64,000 bases of DNA from NCBI GenBank assembly GCA_947000775.1, contig CAMQGK010000463.1:2179001-2243000 (forward strand). Direction: 5' to 3'. Below the pieces are notes generated by a model that saw only the letters and a program-made list of their open reading frames with translations, made no database searches and had not been told where the DNA came from. This DNA comes from Pterois miles (Eukaryota; Chordata; Actinopteri; Perciformes; Scorpaenidae). This document shows, piece after piece, positions 11,815 to 25,533 of this stretch (positions are counted from its first letter, which is position 1; each line of letters begins with the position of its first letter). The position numbers and the translations under genes were made by a program.

Positions 11815-12405
11815 AAATGTGTGGTGGAGACTTTTCCCGTGAAAGTAGCTGCATGTCAACAACACTAAACGCAGCACCGTGGCTGCTAACACTCCTGCCA
11901 GTGAACTGTTGACTCAGTTGTCTACTCGTACACTGCAGCTGGTGCACTGCTGCATCTGAAGCACAAATCTTGATGGTTAACAGTTAATAACTGGTTAATG
12001 AGTTTCACTTATAAGGTAAGATTTTTTTTTTTTTTCAAAATTAGCATCCTATGTCTTTGTTCTTAAAATTTTGGTTCACAGGAAAAAAATTGTAAATAAT
12101 TCCTGACGCTGACTGAGATATTTGACTTCAGGACATCTCTGTCTGCATATGTGCTCAAAATCAAACATTTTTTACTGTATTAATTCATATATTTCATATT
12201 TCGTAATTCAGTGTTTGATTTAACTCTTTCCTAAGGTCTAATTTTTTAAAAAGTTAACAAAAATTAAAAAATTGCAATAAAATGTAATATTGAATTGCAT
12301 TATTTGTAATTGCAATAATTGCAATATTTAAAATTACAATACACATCAAATCAGCACCTGTGTACTGTGATAGTATCAAATCGGGAGATAGGTGAATCGT
12401 CCCAG
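11815..12405 (-). mobile_element. hAT terminal fragments, reverse orientation
   Basis: The reverse complement of 12052 leftward reads AGGATGCTAATTTTGAAAAA, the left end seen at 229 and 8254. Next to it, 12055-12405 matches the other subfamily's terminus (TCGTCCCAGCTCTA at the right edge, compare TCGTCCCAGTCC at 49425). Two related hAT pieces seem to be juxtaposed; no coding sequence is visible. Confidence 0.5.
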
Positions 12406-13830
12406 CTCTACTGAAAACAGTCTACAGTAGTCAGGTGATAAAATGCATGTGGAAAGACTGAATGTAGGGGAGGTTTGTGCTCTGTTGCAGTTTTAATTAT
12501 TCAAGAACCTCTTTATATTAACATAATTCATTGCTGACCACTTGCAGTCAGCTGATGTGGTGCTTGCATTTGCAAACGATCTAATCTGTCATAATGATTT
12601 TCACAGAAAAGCACAATGAGGTGTCAGGGAATGATGTATAGGATAGGGCACAGGTCCACGATACAACGGCTGGTGCTCCTGCCAGACACAGCCACCGCAC
12701 AATAGGGGTTTGTAGTTGATGCTGAGGCAGGAGACCATGCACTGTGCAAAGGCCCAGATGTCCACTCCTAAGTACTGTTTCTTGAGCACAGCACAACATC
12801 TGTAAGGTGAGATTTATGATGACAGGTTTTAGAGTTATGATCAGATTTATTATGCAATGAGAGCTCATAAAGAAACCAGATGGAAGAGATGGGAACCAGA
12901 TTTAGATATTTTGCAGTAGAATATTATTCGTTTGTACATTCAGTTGATATATAGTATAAACAATACAAATTACACATACAGCAATTTGAGCTGTACAATT
13001 TACCTGCAACTTTATCTGCAGTACAGCAGTCCAGCCTCTCTCTCCTCCACAGTTGCCAGCTGATCTACAATATCTGTGAGCTGCAATGTCTCATCACCGT
13101 ACTGAACAGTATGTAGGACATTGTATATTTAAATTACTACTCAGGTAACAGTCTGTCCCTCTTTGTGTCAAGGTACTACATAACAAATGTCAAAGTGAAG
13201 AATCTTGTAGTGAGTGATGTGCAAAATTCAAAGACTCAATAAACAAAGAAAGAACTTTATTTAAGTGTGGAAATTTGACCGTTGCGTGGTGCACTTCACC
13301 CATCCACCTCTAACACAGATGTGATTCTGCTCCCAGTATGAAATTGAATGATGTGAAGAAGACACGATGAACGATGAAGATGACTGGATGATTATAAAGA
13401 TGACAGAAGGATGAAACATGACTTGAGGGAAAGTTCGGTCAAGGTCTTTTGTGATATTTTTGGGAGGCAATGGCACAGGTGCAAAGTGCAGTCAACCGCA
13501 GAGATCACACAGGGCACGGTGTCTATGTCTGGTATTTCTGAGGCCAGAGGCATGTGGTTCACCTGTGATGCAGGTCGAAACTAAGTGGGATTTTGAGGAA
13601 TAACTTTGTCAGTGGGTGTCTTACTGTAGGGACTGGCATGAATCCATCTTGTCTTTAAAAGCAGTTCACGACATTTTAAAGACGCCATGAGGTAATGACT
13701 GGTAAAGAGAAAGAGTGTCTTTTTTTTTCTTTTTAGTAGAATCCAATTTTCCTGAAGAATTTATGAGCGTAATATACGTAGATCATATACTGTATAAAAG
13801 GGGTTTATGTGATTTTATGTGACACTCTCA
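12406..13830. other. Mostly featureless; one possible minus-strand pseudo-exon
   Basis: On the minus strand a pyrimidine run ending in TTACAG precedes a 64-codon open frame (about 12797 down to 12601) containing QYLGVDIWAF. I do not recognise the protein. Without a donor or neighbouring exon this is only a weak exon candidate. Nothing else is supportable in this stretch. Confidence 0.25.
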
Positions 13831-14769
13831 GCGCTCAAAATTAAGGATGTCCTATTGTCCCGGGGACAATAAAAATAGCACCTGGGACACAAAGATCCAG
13901 TGTCTGGGACAATCCTGGAACAGTAGAGACACTTATCATTACAAATTAAATTATTACCTTTTGAGCGTCATGGTTGTTACCAACTTGTTAGCCCTATCAA
14001 AAAAGCAGAGGAGCGGGATGTAAACCTCGTAGAGTAGGGCTGAGTAACTAATGGAATATCAATGCCGATCACAACTTTGGCTTTCCACTGTTAAATTAAC
14101 ATGATCGACTGCGATATTGATGTTTAAGATGTGTGCTTCGGCCAAAAATCTCTGCTGCATAAATCAAGTGCTTCTTAAACTAACAGCTTGAAACGCACCG
14201 TCAATCAGCAGCCGATTGAAGCCGGACAGTTTTCAGAATATCCGACTTACGACATGATGGTTTTACGTTGTTACTGACAACGTCGCTGTGTGCCATCTCT
14301 CACATACAGGTAACATAACCTGGAGGGAAATCCTTGAAACATTTACAACAAATGGAAGCATATATTTAAATCAAAATACAATCATTTATTTTTTTGAATT
14401 ATGTAATTTTTATGTCAATAACCACTATAGGTGACGGTAACGTAAAAGGATCACATTTAGAATTGAAATTGCAATAAAAATATTCTGTTCCTAAAATCTG
14501 TGATAATGTAATAGCTAAATTATTAAAACATTATTATTAATTATTAAAACAACAACAAAAAAACAGCTTGTTTATGCGACTATTCTTCCTGTCTTACAAA
14601 AAAATATTTTCCCTCGTTTTAACCATAGATGGCGCTGGTAGTAATGTTACCACCGGTAAAACGTGTGGCACATTCACTTCAGCTCTTTTCTGTCTGCACA
14701 GGTGTGTTTTTGGTGTGTTTTTGTGTGTGTGTGTGTGTGTGGGCGTGTGAGTGTGGGGTGCCGAGCTTC

Positions 14770-15312
14770 AGCAGGTTGATCAGCTGTTTGAGCAGCAGAA
14801 CATGTCGTCGTTCAAACCTGACAGAAACAAAATAAAACTCACCAAAACTGTTTTCGTTTGTCTTTCCATCGGCCTCTTCCACTGTTCCAGCAATATGATT
14901 GATCTTAATCCACAGCATTTGGGAAGAAAAATACGGCGCTACATGTCGTTTCGAAAAATAATCAACTAATTCCCAGTGATTTCTGAATAGTATTTTTGCT
15001 TGGAATGCACTTCCCTAATATTTTATGATATAATGTAAAGTTACCATATTTTCACATCAAACTTGGTGAAATTAGAGTTGAGTTCGACCAAAGCACACTT
15101 GGTGATTGTTGGAAAAAGTAATGACGATGGTTTAGGGGAGTTTTATTTTGTTTGTGTCCAGTTTGAATGAAGTGTTTTACAATGCTCCACTGCGTACAAC
15201 TGATCTCAACATAAACAAAAGTACACATGGATGGTGGCGCAAGCTGAACGGGGGACAATCGTACTCGGGTACCTTGGTGGAGGTCTCCGCTCTCTGAGTG
15301 CCATTATAGTTG
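14770..15312. mobile_element. Inverted pair of fragments of a non-autonomous element
   Basis: About 14805-14990 (minus) and 15045-15275 (plus) are diverged copies of one sequence. The plus copy has GTCCAGTTTGAATGAAGTGT and the minus copy has its counterpart near CGTTCAAACCTGACAGAAAC. The same segment lies within the element at 19382-20165. The right edge (GGTGGAGGTCTCCGCTCTC..GAGTGCC) resembles the terminus of the fold-back repeat at 33893. Confidence 0.5.
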
Positions 15313-15948
15313 ATTATGCTGCCTGATATTTTCGTGATTCATTGTGTGATCTATAAAATGCAGAAATTGTCAATGACAGTTTTCCAGCAATTGTCAAACA
15401 TCTAGTCTGACCAGTAGTTCAAAACCCAAAGATATTCGGTTTACAGTCATGAGAAAATGAGCAAATCCTCGCATTGGAGAGGCTGGACCAGCCATGCTTG
15501 GCATTGTTTTTGATAAAATCTTTTCAAAACTGTTTTGATAATCAATTAATTGTCGATCAACTAATCAATTAATCAACTCATTGTTGCTATAGCTGTTGGA
15601 CAGTTTCATATAGTTTTGCTGTATATGTAGTAATATTGTCTGAGCTTAGAAAAAAAAACCACTCCTTTGATAAAAATGCACAATTACTATTATTTGAGTT
15701 GCCACTTCTTCACTTGTTGTGTCCCTCTCTCTGACCCTCGCTCTGTTTTGCTGGAATAGGCAGAAAATAATTGAGTTGTGGTCAACTAACTGTCTTTCAC
15801 AGTGTAATTCAATCTGTGCGCCGTCCAATTACAATAATGTGTAATCTGATTTTGGTTACTGTGGGCTTTATAAATTTATTATTACAGTAATGCAACACCT
15901 GGGAAGCCTCTGTGTTTGTGTGGGTGAGAAAGAGAGGGAGAGGGCAGG

Positions 15949-15951
<3 letters not shown>

Positions 15952-15990
<39 letters not shown>
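15952..15990 (+). repeat. (GA)n microsatellite
   Basis: An uninterrupted GA array inside a slightly longer purine tract. Confidence 0.95.
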
Positions 15991-15993
<3 letters not shown>

Positions 15994-16399
15994 TATATAG
16001 GGATGCATACAGACAGAGAGCGAGCGAGAGAGTTTTTGTACATGTGGAAGAGAACTTGATTAATTTCATTGGACCTGACCTCTCCAAACAAATCCAATAT
16101 AACTGTCTGCTAGCTACTTCAACAGCAATCCCAATGGTGTGTGTGTGTTTGTGTGTCTGCGTGCATTTTCTTTGGATGATGTCTTTGTGTGTCTGTATGC
16201 ACCTGTAGGTTTGTGTGTGTGTGTGTTTGTGTGTGTGTTTGTTGGTCTGCCTGACAGCGTGTGCGTCTATTCAGTTAGTAGCCAATAGGTCAACGCGTGG
16301 GTCAAGGTGACTTAGTGAATCAAAACAAGCTAATTAGCTGCTAAGCTAATTAGCTTGTCTAACAACACAGGTAAGAAAAAAAGACTTGAATAAAGGCAA

Positions 16400-16541
16400 C
16401 ATTCACCCCTCCCTCTGCCTCCCTCCTCCCATTCTTTAATGAATTATGTGTCTCCTCTCTCTCCTTTCTTCTCCTTATCATAATCAGTCTCTTCTGGGCA
16501 TAGACTCAGAGTTTAACCTCCTCAAAGTCAATTTACCTTCC

Positions 16542-16599
<58 letters not shown>

Positions 16600-16830
16600 T
16601 CTTTGCCTCCCTGTTTTCTCTCTCTAGTCCTGTCCTCAGCACACCTCCATTTTTTTCTCTCGCTTTTTTTCTCTCATGTCTCTTGTCTCCCCTACAACTC
16701 CACCTGCCCTCGGTCTCACTCAGCGGGGGAGCTGCTCTCCTCCTGGGGTCCAAGTGGAGGTGGTGTGATGCTAAATCTCTCTCCCCTTGTAGTCCTGCTC
16801 CTGCTGAGTTTTATTAATGACCAAATACTG
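16400..16830 (+). repeat. Pyrimidine-rich tract with (CT)n core
   Basis: About 430 bases dominated by C and T on the plus strand, with a clean (CT)n array at 16545-16596. The open frames across it are Ser/Leu-rich composition artefacts. Confidence 0.8.
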
Positions 16831-17654
16831 AGAGAATGGCAAACTATTTAGTGGTAGTTGTTGTTTAGTAGTAACAGTTGCTTTTGCACCCTTGAAATAA
16901 TTCACTTTTGTTAATAGACTGTAGAGCTGGTATGAAATACTGAATCAACCAAGTTTAGCTGGTTTACTCAGTGGATTTCCACTCTAACAATTATCATGTC
17001 ATATCATATAACATGACAAATGTCATCTTCGAAAAGAAAACAGAAGATTTTGTTTCATTAGAGACCATGAAAAGACACACAGGACAGACGAAAACAAAAG
17101 AGGACACTACCGTATTGTTCTGGGATGTGAAGATGAGATTTACAGTGTTAAAACCAAGCACAAAACAGTCCATTTCATAAACGGTCGCTGAAACGGAGAT
17201 CAGTAACATTACTGCATCACTGGCTAGTGGCAGTGAAGTCACTCAGTCTGCAGCTGACTGTCTCCTGTCCTCTCCCCTCTCTGATCGCTGTCTCTCCTCC
17301 TCTGCTGTCTCATTCAGACAGGGTCGCTAAGAAATTAAACGCCCAAAGCACTACTTTATTTTGAAGCCCACATTATAGCGTTTGTTTACGTAACTTGTCA
17401 GTAGCTTTCTGCGAGCTAGCTATCTACCGGCTCAGCATTAGCATAACAAAACCACTGTCACAATGTAAAACTTATCTCCAAAGCAAACACTAGACATTAT
17501 CAGCCTGATGTTACCCCTGTTCTCCTTTAACTAGCTAACTAATTGATTAACCATCTACCTGGATGCACACATGGACCGTCTTGTTGGGCTGCTGTCAACG
17601 GCAGCTTTGAGCGGTGTGGACGGGGGAGCCCCACTTATCGTACTGTGGTGTGTG

Positions 17655-17875
17655 TCAGCTTGGTTTAAGGCAGGTTTCAATAAGGAATAGGAAATCAAGG
17701 TTATGGGATGTAATTAGATCATTAAGGATGGAAGATTTATTAGATGCAGACTGAGAGTTTAACAGAGCAAAGACAACTTGACTAAGGGGCTTAGGTAAAC
17801 TGGAAATACTACAGCAGACTGTAATCAAATTGTCTGACCCAGCACCTGAAGACCCAGAATGCACATGGTAATGGG
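17655..17875 (-). pseudogene. LINE ORF2 fragment: start of an APE-type endonuclease
   Basis: The 69-codon minus-strand frame contains the pattern ALLNSQSASNKSSILNDLI followed by LDFLFLIETCL. This is typical of the beginning of the apurinic-type endonuclease of fish LINE ORF2 proteins (usual form: NVRS..NK...L.D.I....LDFLFLTETWL). The catalytic Glu of the T/IET motif is kept. The coding sequence ends abruptly, so this is a short dead-on-arrival piece. It could share a family with the reverse-transcriptase fragment at 39985-41490, but that cannot be shown here. Confidence 0.65.
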
Positions 17876-18151
17876 TTTAAAGTCTAGGCATGATCCTACC
17901 AGTAATACTGTATGAGTGGGAGGTTAAGCCGGATGGACTTCTGTTTATGGAGCGCCGACTGTTTGTATTTTATGTCATGAACACCTGGGTGGGTGTAATA
18001 TCATTTACACTGGCATGTGGGTAGCAGAAAATCGGCCATGTTTTTTCTGAACTTTGAGACGGTAATCTGGCAAGCTACACTTGGTAGTGCACCACTAACA
18101 AACAAGTGTACAATGCACAACCAAGATAAATTACTGTATACAGTATAGAGG

Positions 18152-18193
18152 TTATCAGACAAGGTTTGATATTTATCAGACAAGGTTTGATAT
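18152..18193 (+). repeat. Perfect 21-bp tandem duplication
   Basis: The unit TTATCAGACAAGGTTTGATAT occurs twice back to back with no mismatch, suggesting a recent replication slip. Confidence 0.9.
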
Positions 18194-19381
18194 TTACATG
18201 GAGAAACATGACAGGTTTTCAGTAATCTCTGACCAAAACTGCTTAACAAGAGGAATGTATCTATTTTTTTTATTTAAATTAATATTTTTGTATCATATTT
18301 TAGATTATACAATTCATTACGTTCTCATTTCCTGTCTAATTCTTGTATTGAGAATGAAAACACGGTCATAAAAAAATTGTGCAAACTTCCCCATCAGAAC
18401 ACATACATGCCATAAAATAACACAGCATATTTTACCATTTCTCAACACGTATGGAGGGAGAGAGGGAGGCATCGAGGGAGAGGGGGAAGGAGTGAAAGTG
18501 AGGGAGGAAGAGTGTCTGCAAAGATTAATTTACAATATTTGATTTCGTTGTTTGAGCTTCATCTGAGTCATGAAGCAGCAGCATCCAATCAAGACTCAGT
18601 CAACATTCAAAGGGTGGCTTTTTATTATCTTAGATTATATATATTATTTTACTTCATTTTGAAATATTATGCCCATGTGAGATTGGGGGATAGAGAGGAA
18701 GAAGGGAGGATGAAAGACAAGTGTGAGGAAGAAAGGAAAGGGACAGAGTGCGAAGCAAAGAGAGAGAGACGGCGTGGCTCGTACGTTTAAATGAATTCCA
18801 GTCAGACAAGTGCCAATATGAGAAAGGCTCATTGTTGATTCCACTGAGCATTAAGACATATTGGAGAGCCTGTAAATATCTGTGCTGTGCTACATTACTT
18901 TTCATTAACTTTGTTATGCGTTGCTCTGTGAAATATATTCTGAAATTTTGGAGAGGCACAAATAAAGGTCACTGAGCCACCTCAGAAAGGTGACTGCTCC
19001 GTAATGCTGCTAGTATGAACTAAACACTCCTCTTTCATCTGTTCTTAACATTTGAAGGATAACGATAGATCAGAGATAGCGAGGAAAAAGAAAGTCTAGC
19101 GACAAACTGAAGGATCACTTGCAGTAGAAATCTTGACAAGTAGGGCATTAAATAAGGGTATTAAAGATGAACGCTTGTATACTCACCATCCTCTCATCAT
19201 CTCACTTCTCATAGACAAGTGTTCAGATGTGATTTAATATCTGTGATGAGATCCCTTCTGGATAAGCCCAGTCACATATGAACTCTCAGCCCTCCCTTTT
19301 TACTCCAACATCTGAACCAGACATCATGTGTTTACTGTGTTTAGAGCATATAGGAAAAGCAGAATACAGTAATGTGACTGA
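18194..19381. other. No recognisable gene
   Basis: AT-rich DNA with a G/A-rich patch around 18450-18510 and another at 18685-18770. No paired element ends are visible. Confidence 0.45.
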
Positions 19382-20165
19382 AGATGCTTTCACATCAGGG
19401 ACCCAGGCCCAGGTCCAAGTACGCTCGACCTTGAAGTCCAGTTCGTTGGATTAGTGTGAACGCGATGATCCGTACGTGAGTCCACTTGAAAAGGTAATCT
19501 GGAGTACGGTCCATGTGTACTCGGGTCCGGTTTGCGTCAGGTGTGAAAGCCAACCGTACCAAAACATGGAGGTGGACTGCTATTTAACTCAAGTAACATT
19601 AGCAGTCAGCGTGTACTTTTGAAATGGAAGGCTGGTTTCAGTGCTGCTGGTCTTCGAAATCTGTATATGCGCGTAGGATGGACCGATCATCTGAACTACA
19701 CAGCCAAGCTTGATAAAGCAGGACGGCAGGCGAGAGGGTTCTTAAAATATGAACATAAACATGTGAAAATAGTAGGTGATGGGGTTAGGCGGCGTTTATT
19801 TTGTTCAGCTAATTTAATGGTCTGTCTCTGAAGAATGAAAGACGCTCAGCTGTTTGGTGAGCAGAGAGAGAGAGACAGCGGGGAAACAACCTGTAGAGCC
19901 ATCATTTCACGCCAAACTCATATTTCAGGGTTTATTTTGACCAAACCAGAGTTGATGATTGTTGGAAAGACAATGGTTTTGGTGAGTTTTGTTTCTGTCA
20001 AGTTCGAATGAAGTGTTTTTTATTATCCCAATACAAACAAATAAATGGATGATGACACAAGTGTACTCGGGTACGGACCAGATTTACTAATGGGGGATTG
20101 GAGGGGCGGGCTATGGTAGTCTGGCATGATAAGGATCAATTGTACCTAATATGAAAATGCCCTAA
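19382..20165 (+). mobile_element. Non-autonomous DNA transposon, about 0.78 kb
   Basis: Imperfect terminal inverted repeats: the left end GATGCTTTCACATCAGG pairs with GGGCATTTTCATATTAGG on the minus strand at the right end. The interior has mirrored segments (TACTCGGGT.CGG near both ends). It shares interior sequence with the fragments at 14805-15275. No transposase frame is present. Confidence 0.6.
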
Positions 20166-20827
20166 CCTAATATATATTGTAGTCCTAAATCCTTGGCAGC
20201 CTTTTTTAACCAGCATCTCACTCAATACAGACATGCCAGTCTCCGTGGTAACTCTTTTAATGGTCATTTACAGATTTACAGAAACTTGGAGTTTTTTAGG
20301 CCATGAAGGCACCAGTCATGTTTTAGGCGCATGGTTACCTCAGAGGCTGACCTGCTTTGAACAAATGGTTTAATTTAGAAGGCTGTCATACTTTATGCAC
20401 ACAAGCTATTAGTCCAACACAGCAGGGACATTTGACAGGCCCCCTCTAAATTTTTGATAATTAGACAATGGCATATGAAAGATGCATGGAGAATACTACT
20501 AAGCAAATGTTTTGAAATGCTTTCTAGGAAATGGAGATTGCTGTTGGTAACGTTATTAAAAAGTCCATCAAAAAAGCAAGAATTTGACTTTTCATTTTTT
20601 GTTCCAATGGAGGCATCGAGCCTTCAAGTGAATGACAACTTAGTCCATGTCATCTTGCTAACTTCACGTGCTTCCAACCTGCTGTAAACTTGCGTTATAG
20701 TTAGGTTTCATTGCTCAGATTATATTTACAGGGTCATATGCAGATAGAGATGAACCGTTATATCATAAGCAGACATGATTGGAAACCCTTATAATAGAAA
20801 AGAAAAAATTGACAATTTGAACTTTAA

Positions 20828-22413
20828 AGGTGCAACGTGTAAGATCTGGCCAGAATTTATGAACTAACATTATCAACTGAATGTGAAGAGGTTAAAAGGT
20901 TGACATTATGTCAGTTGCCTGATTTATTGTGTTGCAGAGATTTCTACTGAAATGGACATGCTAACCAGCTAGCCCCGGCCCATCCTGTCTTATAATACCA
21001 CTTGCCACTTGCGTAACTTGATAGTTAATAGTGAGTCACTGTAGCGTCCACTCTGCCCTCAGTTCAACATGAGAGGACGTTGAAGTAGAGCTGCCCTGAG
21101 GGCTCGTTAGTCACATTGAAGGTACATGTATGTTTTGATTTGGTTTGTTTATTGGATTACAGTGAACCCTCGTTTATCGCGGGAGTTGCGTTCCAAAAAT
21201 AACCCGCGATAGGTGAAATCCGTGAAGTAGTCAGCTTTATTTTTTACTGTTATTTTACAATGCAATACTGTACTATAGAATGAAACCAAAAATCAAAACC
21301 TGTTTTCAGGCCCAAAATTTGTTTAAGAAATAAAAATATTAACGTTTTCTTACAAATAACTATGATAGTTTAAAGAACGGTATTGTAAAACAATAATTTG
21401 AATACAGGACAGTATAGTAATGAATACAAGGTTGGAAACATTGTCACTCGCGTCTTTCACAGTCCCTCCAGCTGAGCCTCTCCGTCCTCACTCCGCTGCG
21501 CTGTAGCGTCTGTTTCAACTGCAGGCTTCGCAGGAGTCTTTCTCCGAGAGAAGAACATCGTTATGGGTAGTTGTTGGCACTCTTTCTTTTTCATTCAGGA
21601 TTCAGAGCACAATAAATGCACTGTAAAAAAAATCCGCGAAGCAGCGAAGCCGTGAAAGGTGAACCGCGTTATAGCGAGGGTTCACTGTAGATCCAAAGGG
21701 GCAGAAATGAGAACGAATAAGTTGTATTTTCGTTTCCTCCTCCCACTTCCAGAAAACTACTTCACTGGGGAGAGGGCAGCCAGGTAGGCAGCGGCTCCGG
21801 GTTACGGACCTTCAGTTAGTAGAGCTTTAGCAGCTAACATTGAGCCAGCACAAACCCCAGTGCTGGGAGTCACAGCGGGCTGACGCTGGGTCTAACCTGT
21901 GTAACAGCTGCAACAGAAAGTTTCTGATCCGGTGGGGAGTTGGGGCAGTCCCCCAGGATAAGATCCCTGGCTCTAAGGTTAGCGCTGGCTAAATTTAAAT
22001 TGCTACAGCTCCTCTAACAGAAGGTCTGTCTCCTGGAGCTGCCGCATGCCTTTCTCCTGGCAATGTAATCTTCTGGTGGCAGGGAGGGCGAAGCAAAAAT
22101 ATGAGTTGTTTTCTTGTTTCTGTTACTTTGGATTTAATCCAGTAAACTAACCATCAAAACGTACAGGGACCGTACAGCCCCCGATTAGTGTCACTGCAAA
22201 TACACAGATGGCTAACGTAAACCTGAAGCCATATGTGAAGATTATAAGATAGCAGTGTAATATTGACCAGATCTCAGAGCTTCAGCAGTTTTGTTGAACT
22301 AACAGCAGGGCAAGAAAACACAAAATTCAGTTAGTAGTAGTTGATTTTTTTAAATAACTGATGACTTTAAATGTAAGTTGCAAGCATGTTTCCAGATCTT
22401 ACACATTGCACCT
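20828..22413 (+). mobile_element. 1.6 kb TIR element, host of a nested insertion
   Basis: The left end AAAGGTGCAACGTGTAAGAT (from 20826) and, on the minus strand, the right end AAAGGTGCAATGTGTAAGAT (about 22394-22413) form a terminal inverted repeat of about 24 bases with one mismatch. No transposase remnant was recognised inside. The pogo/Tigger-like element at 21160-21687 is inserted within it. Confidence 0.8.
21160..21687. mobile_element. Pogo/Tigger-like MITE with TA target duplication
   Basis: It starts CAGTGAACCCTCG and ends CGAGGGTTCACTG, exact inverted repeats of 13 bases, flanked on both sides by TA (21158-21159 and 21688-21689). The subterminal TATCGCGGG/CCGCGTTATA motifs are also mirrored. 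TA duplication and CAGT-type ends fit the pogo/Tigger branch of Tc1/mariner. It is only 528 bases, without a transposase frame. Confidence 0.88.
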
Positions 22414-25400
22414 TTTTAATTATTGTAAATGAGTTGACTCATTTAACAGTATATTGACCTTTTATAAAAGGGACATCTCTCCCAAAAAAAATACTATTTA
22501 TATAGTATGGTATAATATTAACTTATCTTCTCCATGGACTTCTTTGATGTTAGACTGTGATGGAAGAGCATGCTGCTTGAAGCTTCATTAGGTTTAGTAT
22601 TGCTTTTTATGTGCATTTTCTCCCAAATAAATCCACTATTAAAAGGTAAGATTTTTATATTGAAAATGTGGGACAGAGTATGTTTGTGTGGGACGATGTG
22701 GGACATGTTACCAAGGCTGAGAGGTAGTCTACCTTTTGATATAATGTCTAACTAGCGTAAATTATAAACATTTCTATTCTGCCCCTTATCTTGTAACATA
22801 TCTATGCTTTGCCTGAGTACATGCATATATTAGCACTTCTCCTTTTGAGTTTTGAGTTGTTTCTTGTGAGACTCAAAAGAACTGTGTCACTTTATGTCAT
22901 AATCTCCCTGTGTGAAATTGAAAAATAACGGATACATTTCACAAAAAACAGCAGTCTTTGTTGTAGTTGCTCTTCATTTTCTAGCCTTTTATAGCGTAGC
23001 AAAGACTGTGTAGTGTTAACCTGCAATTGGCCCCATGATAACAGCCTTCCCTGCTTTCTTCACACCCATTGGATAAAAGCCAGATTTAAAAAAAACATCT
23101 GTCCTGCAGTGATTTGACTAAAAACTAGAGCTGATGGAAATGGATCATTGTCTCAATATGTGGGACAAGGGATAAAAATGGTGTGCAGTCCCTCCCGCAG
23201 TAAAGTGGGACACCTGGTTACCCTACATGCAGCCTGTGCAGCAGTCCATCCCCCATACAGTGATCCAGTCCCAGTTGAGCAGGGTGCAGCAGCACATTGT
23301 GCCGCCGCATGGTAGTCTGTTTGGTCTGAACTGCTGAGGCAGAGAAGTCTTAGGCTGTACCACCAGAGCTCTGCATCGTCCCTACTGCTACTAGTTAATT
23401 GAACACAAGGATGATGTTGTTCTTTCAGACGGATAAAAATAAGAAAAATGCAAAAATGGATTTCCAAATATACTTAGGTGGCCATTAATACTGTGTATGG
23501 GTGGCCCATCTAAATAAAGTCCATGTGTGAGAAACACTGCTTATATTTCTAATTGCGTTTAACTACATTTAATTGGACATTATTGTTGGACTGTACTGAA
23601 TTACTGAAATATTCTTCTCAGTGAGAATAGTTGTATAGCAGCTAAAAAGCAGTTCTGAAGCAATTTTTTAAAGAAAATTTTTCACTTGAAAGAAGATTAT
23701 ATCACAATTTGTTTCATAAGTTTGTATGATTGAATATGTGCTCATTCAAAGACTAAAGCTGTAATGAAATGGCTTTAAAATAGCTCAGCTATTTTTTTTA
23801 TAGCGAAGCACAAAGTGGGAATAAATAACAGCAAATACAAAAAATTACAAACTGTAAATTTACGGACACTTTGCAACCCTACTTGTACCACCCCCCCCCC
23901 CCCCCCCACCCCTACTGATTATTTCTTTTCATTCAGCTCAAAGCTAGTCTGTAAACAGGTCAGTATACCATCACAACCCCTCTATCAAATGCTTTGGAGC
24001 GCAGCTCTTTTCGAGATTATGAAAACATACCTCTTATCCTCCCACTGAATGCAGCTTTGTATGACCTTGTGCATCATTACACTAGTGACTTCTTACCATT
24101 GGACTATCCGTTTCATATGAAAGTGTAAATTGCTTTCTAATAAAGAGAAAAAGATCAGAGAGGAACAAGATTGTGGTGGGCTCCAGAGGAGGTTAAGGAG
24201 GTTAGTTAGCCGTGTCTCATATTGATCACTATGATGGTGTATTGACCCATGTTAGATTATACTTTTTAATCTGCCAAAAGACTGTTTTCAGATCCATTGT
24301 AACCCAGGTCTCCACATCTAGCCTCGCAAATCCTCCTTTAGCGAGGGATGGCAGGCTGAGATAATGAGACAATGAGATAATCAGCGCTCTGTGAAAACAG
24401 TCAAGCTGAATATTTTGTGTTTAAGTGTCAGCATGACACTACTAGAACAATGAAAAACCTGCAAAGCAATTTAATTTTCTTGATTGAATCATACTGTTAT
24501 TTGGTGACACTGTGTAATTTTTTCCAAATTAGATTATCCTAACGCATTGAGACTCAGTCTCTGATAGGCAACATCAGGTTGTTGCATCTGACAGTGTTCC
24601 TAATGCTGGGTTTGTCATTTGAAAAGTTTTTTTGTTTCAGCGCGTTGAGTGTTACAAACTTTTAATATGTCAAGCCTTTAATAGTCCCAGCTTCACAAAT
24701 TAATTTTCTCTGTTTTATATAATTTTAAATGAAAAAGTTTTGTTGGAATTTGTTTTTTGAATTTATGCGAAAAGATTACTCCCCAAAATAACTGACAGGT
24801 TAATCATAATAACTGCAATCCTAATTGCAAAAATCAGTAACCACGTAATGAATGAGCAAGTTAATGCTGGAACTCACCACAGAGCGTACTTGATGTTACC
24901 AGACATGGAGGTCGCCATGGTCATCGTCCTACCTGGCAATCGTGCGTTCACATGGAAGAAGCAATCCTTTCTAAGGAGCTGTGTGTCGTTAACTAACTAA
25001 ACGCATGGTTTTCAGAATAAAACATCACAAATAATATTTTATACAAACCTGTCCACAGACAATTGTCCTCTGAAGATCTTGTGATGGTTTAAACAGGACC
25101 AGGACACTCTATGCCTTTAACCTTTGTTTAGTGTGTCTGAAGTTCTATTATAGTATATTATAAAAAGAAAAAAAAAGGAAAAAAAAAGAAAAAAAAAAAA
25201 AAAAGAAAAAAAGTTGTTTAGTGTGATGTTACTTTCCTGTGGAGCCATGTGTGTCAGGAAACTTGATTTCTGGACATCCTGTTTATTGTACATATCCCTG
25301 ACTGTTCCAATAGCTTTTACTTTTAGAAGATGTTCATTTATCTGCTAGAGCTGCAGCTCTGTCCATTCACCCTCCTATAAACACACTCAACATACACACA

Positions 25401-25533
25401 TGAGTATGTAATATTCTGTATTTGTAGTTGTCTGAAGAGACGTTCTCGCTCTTCCTGTTGCATTGTGACACAGTACTTGGCTGATGTTGAGGGTGGTTCA
25501 TATTGCAGCATGCCTCAGTGTAGGTATACGCAA
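22414..25533. other. Long stretch without recognised features
   Basis: AT-rich DNA with a poly-C run (about 23890-23907) and an A-rich AAAAG-type low-complexity patch (25165-25212). The 104-codon minus frame at 23153-23467 has no motif I recognise. Confidence 0.45.
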
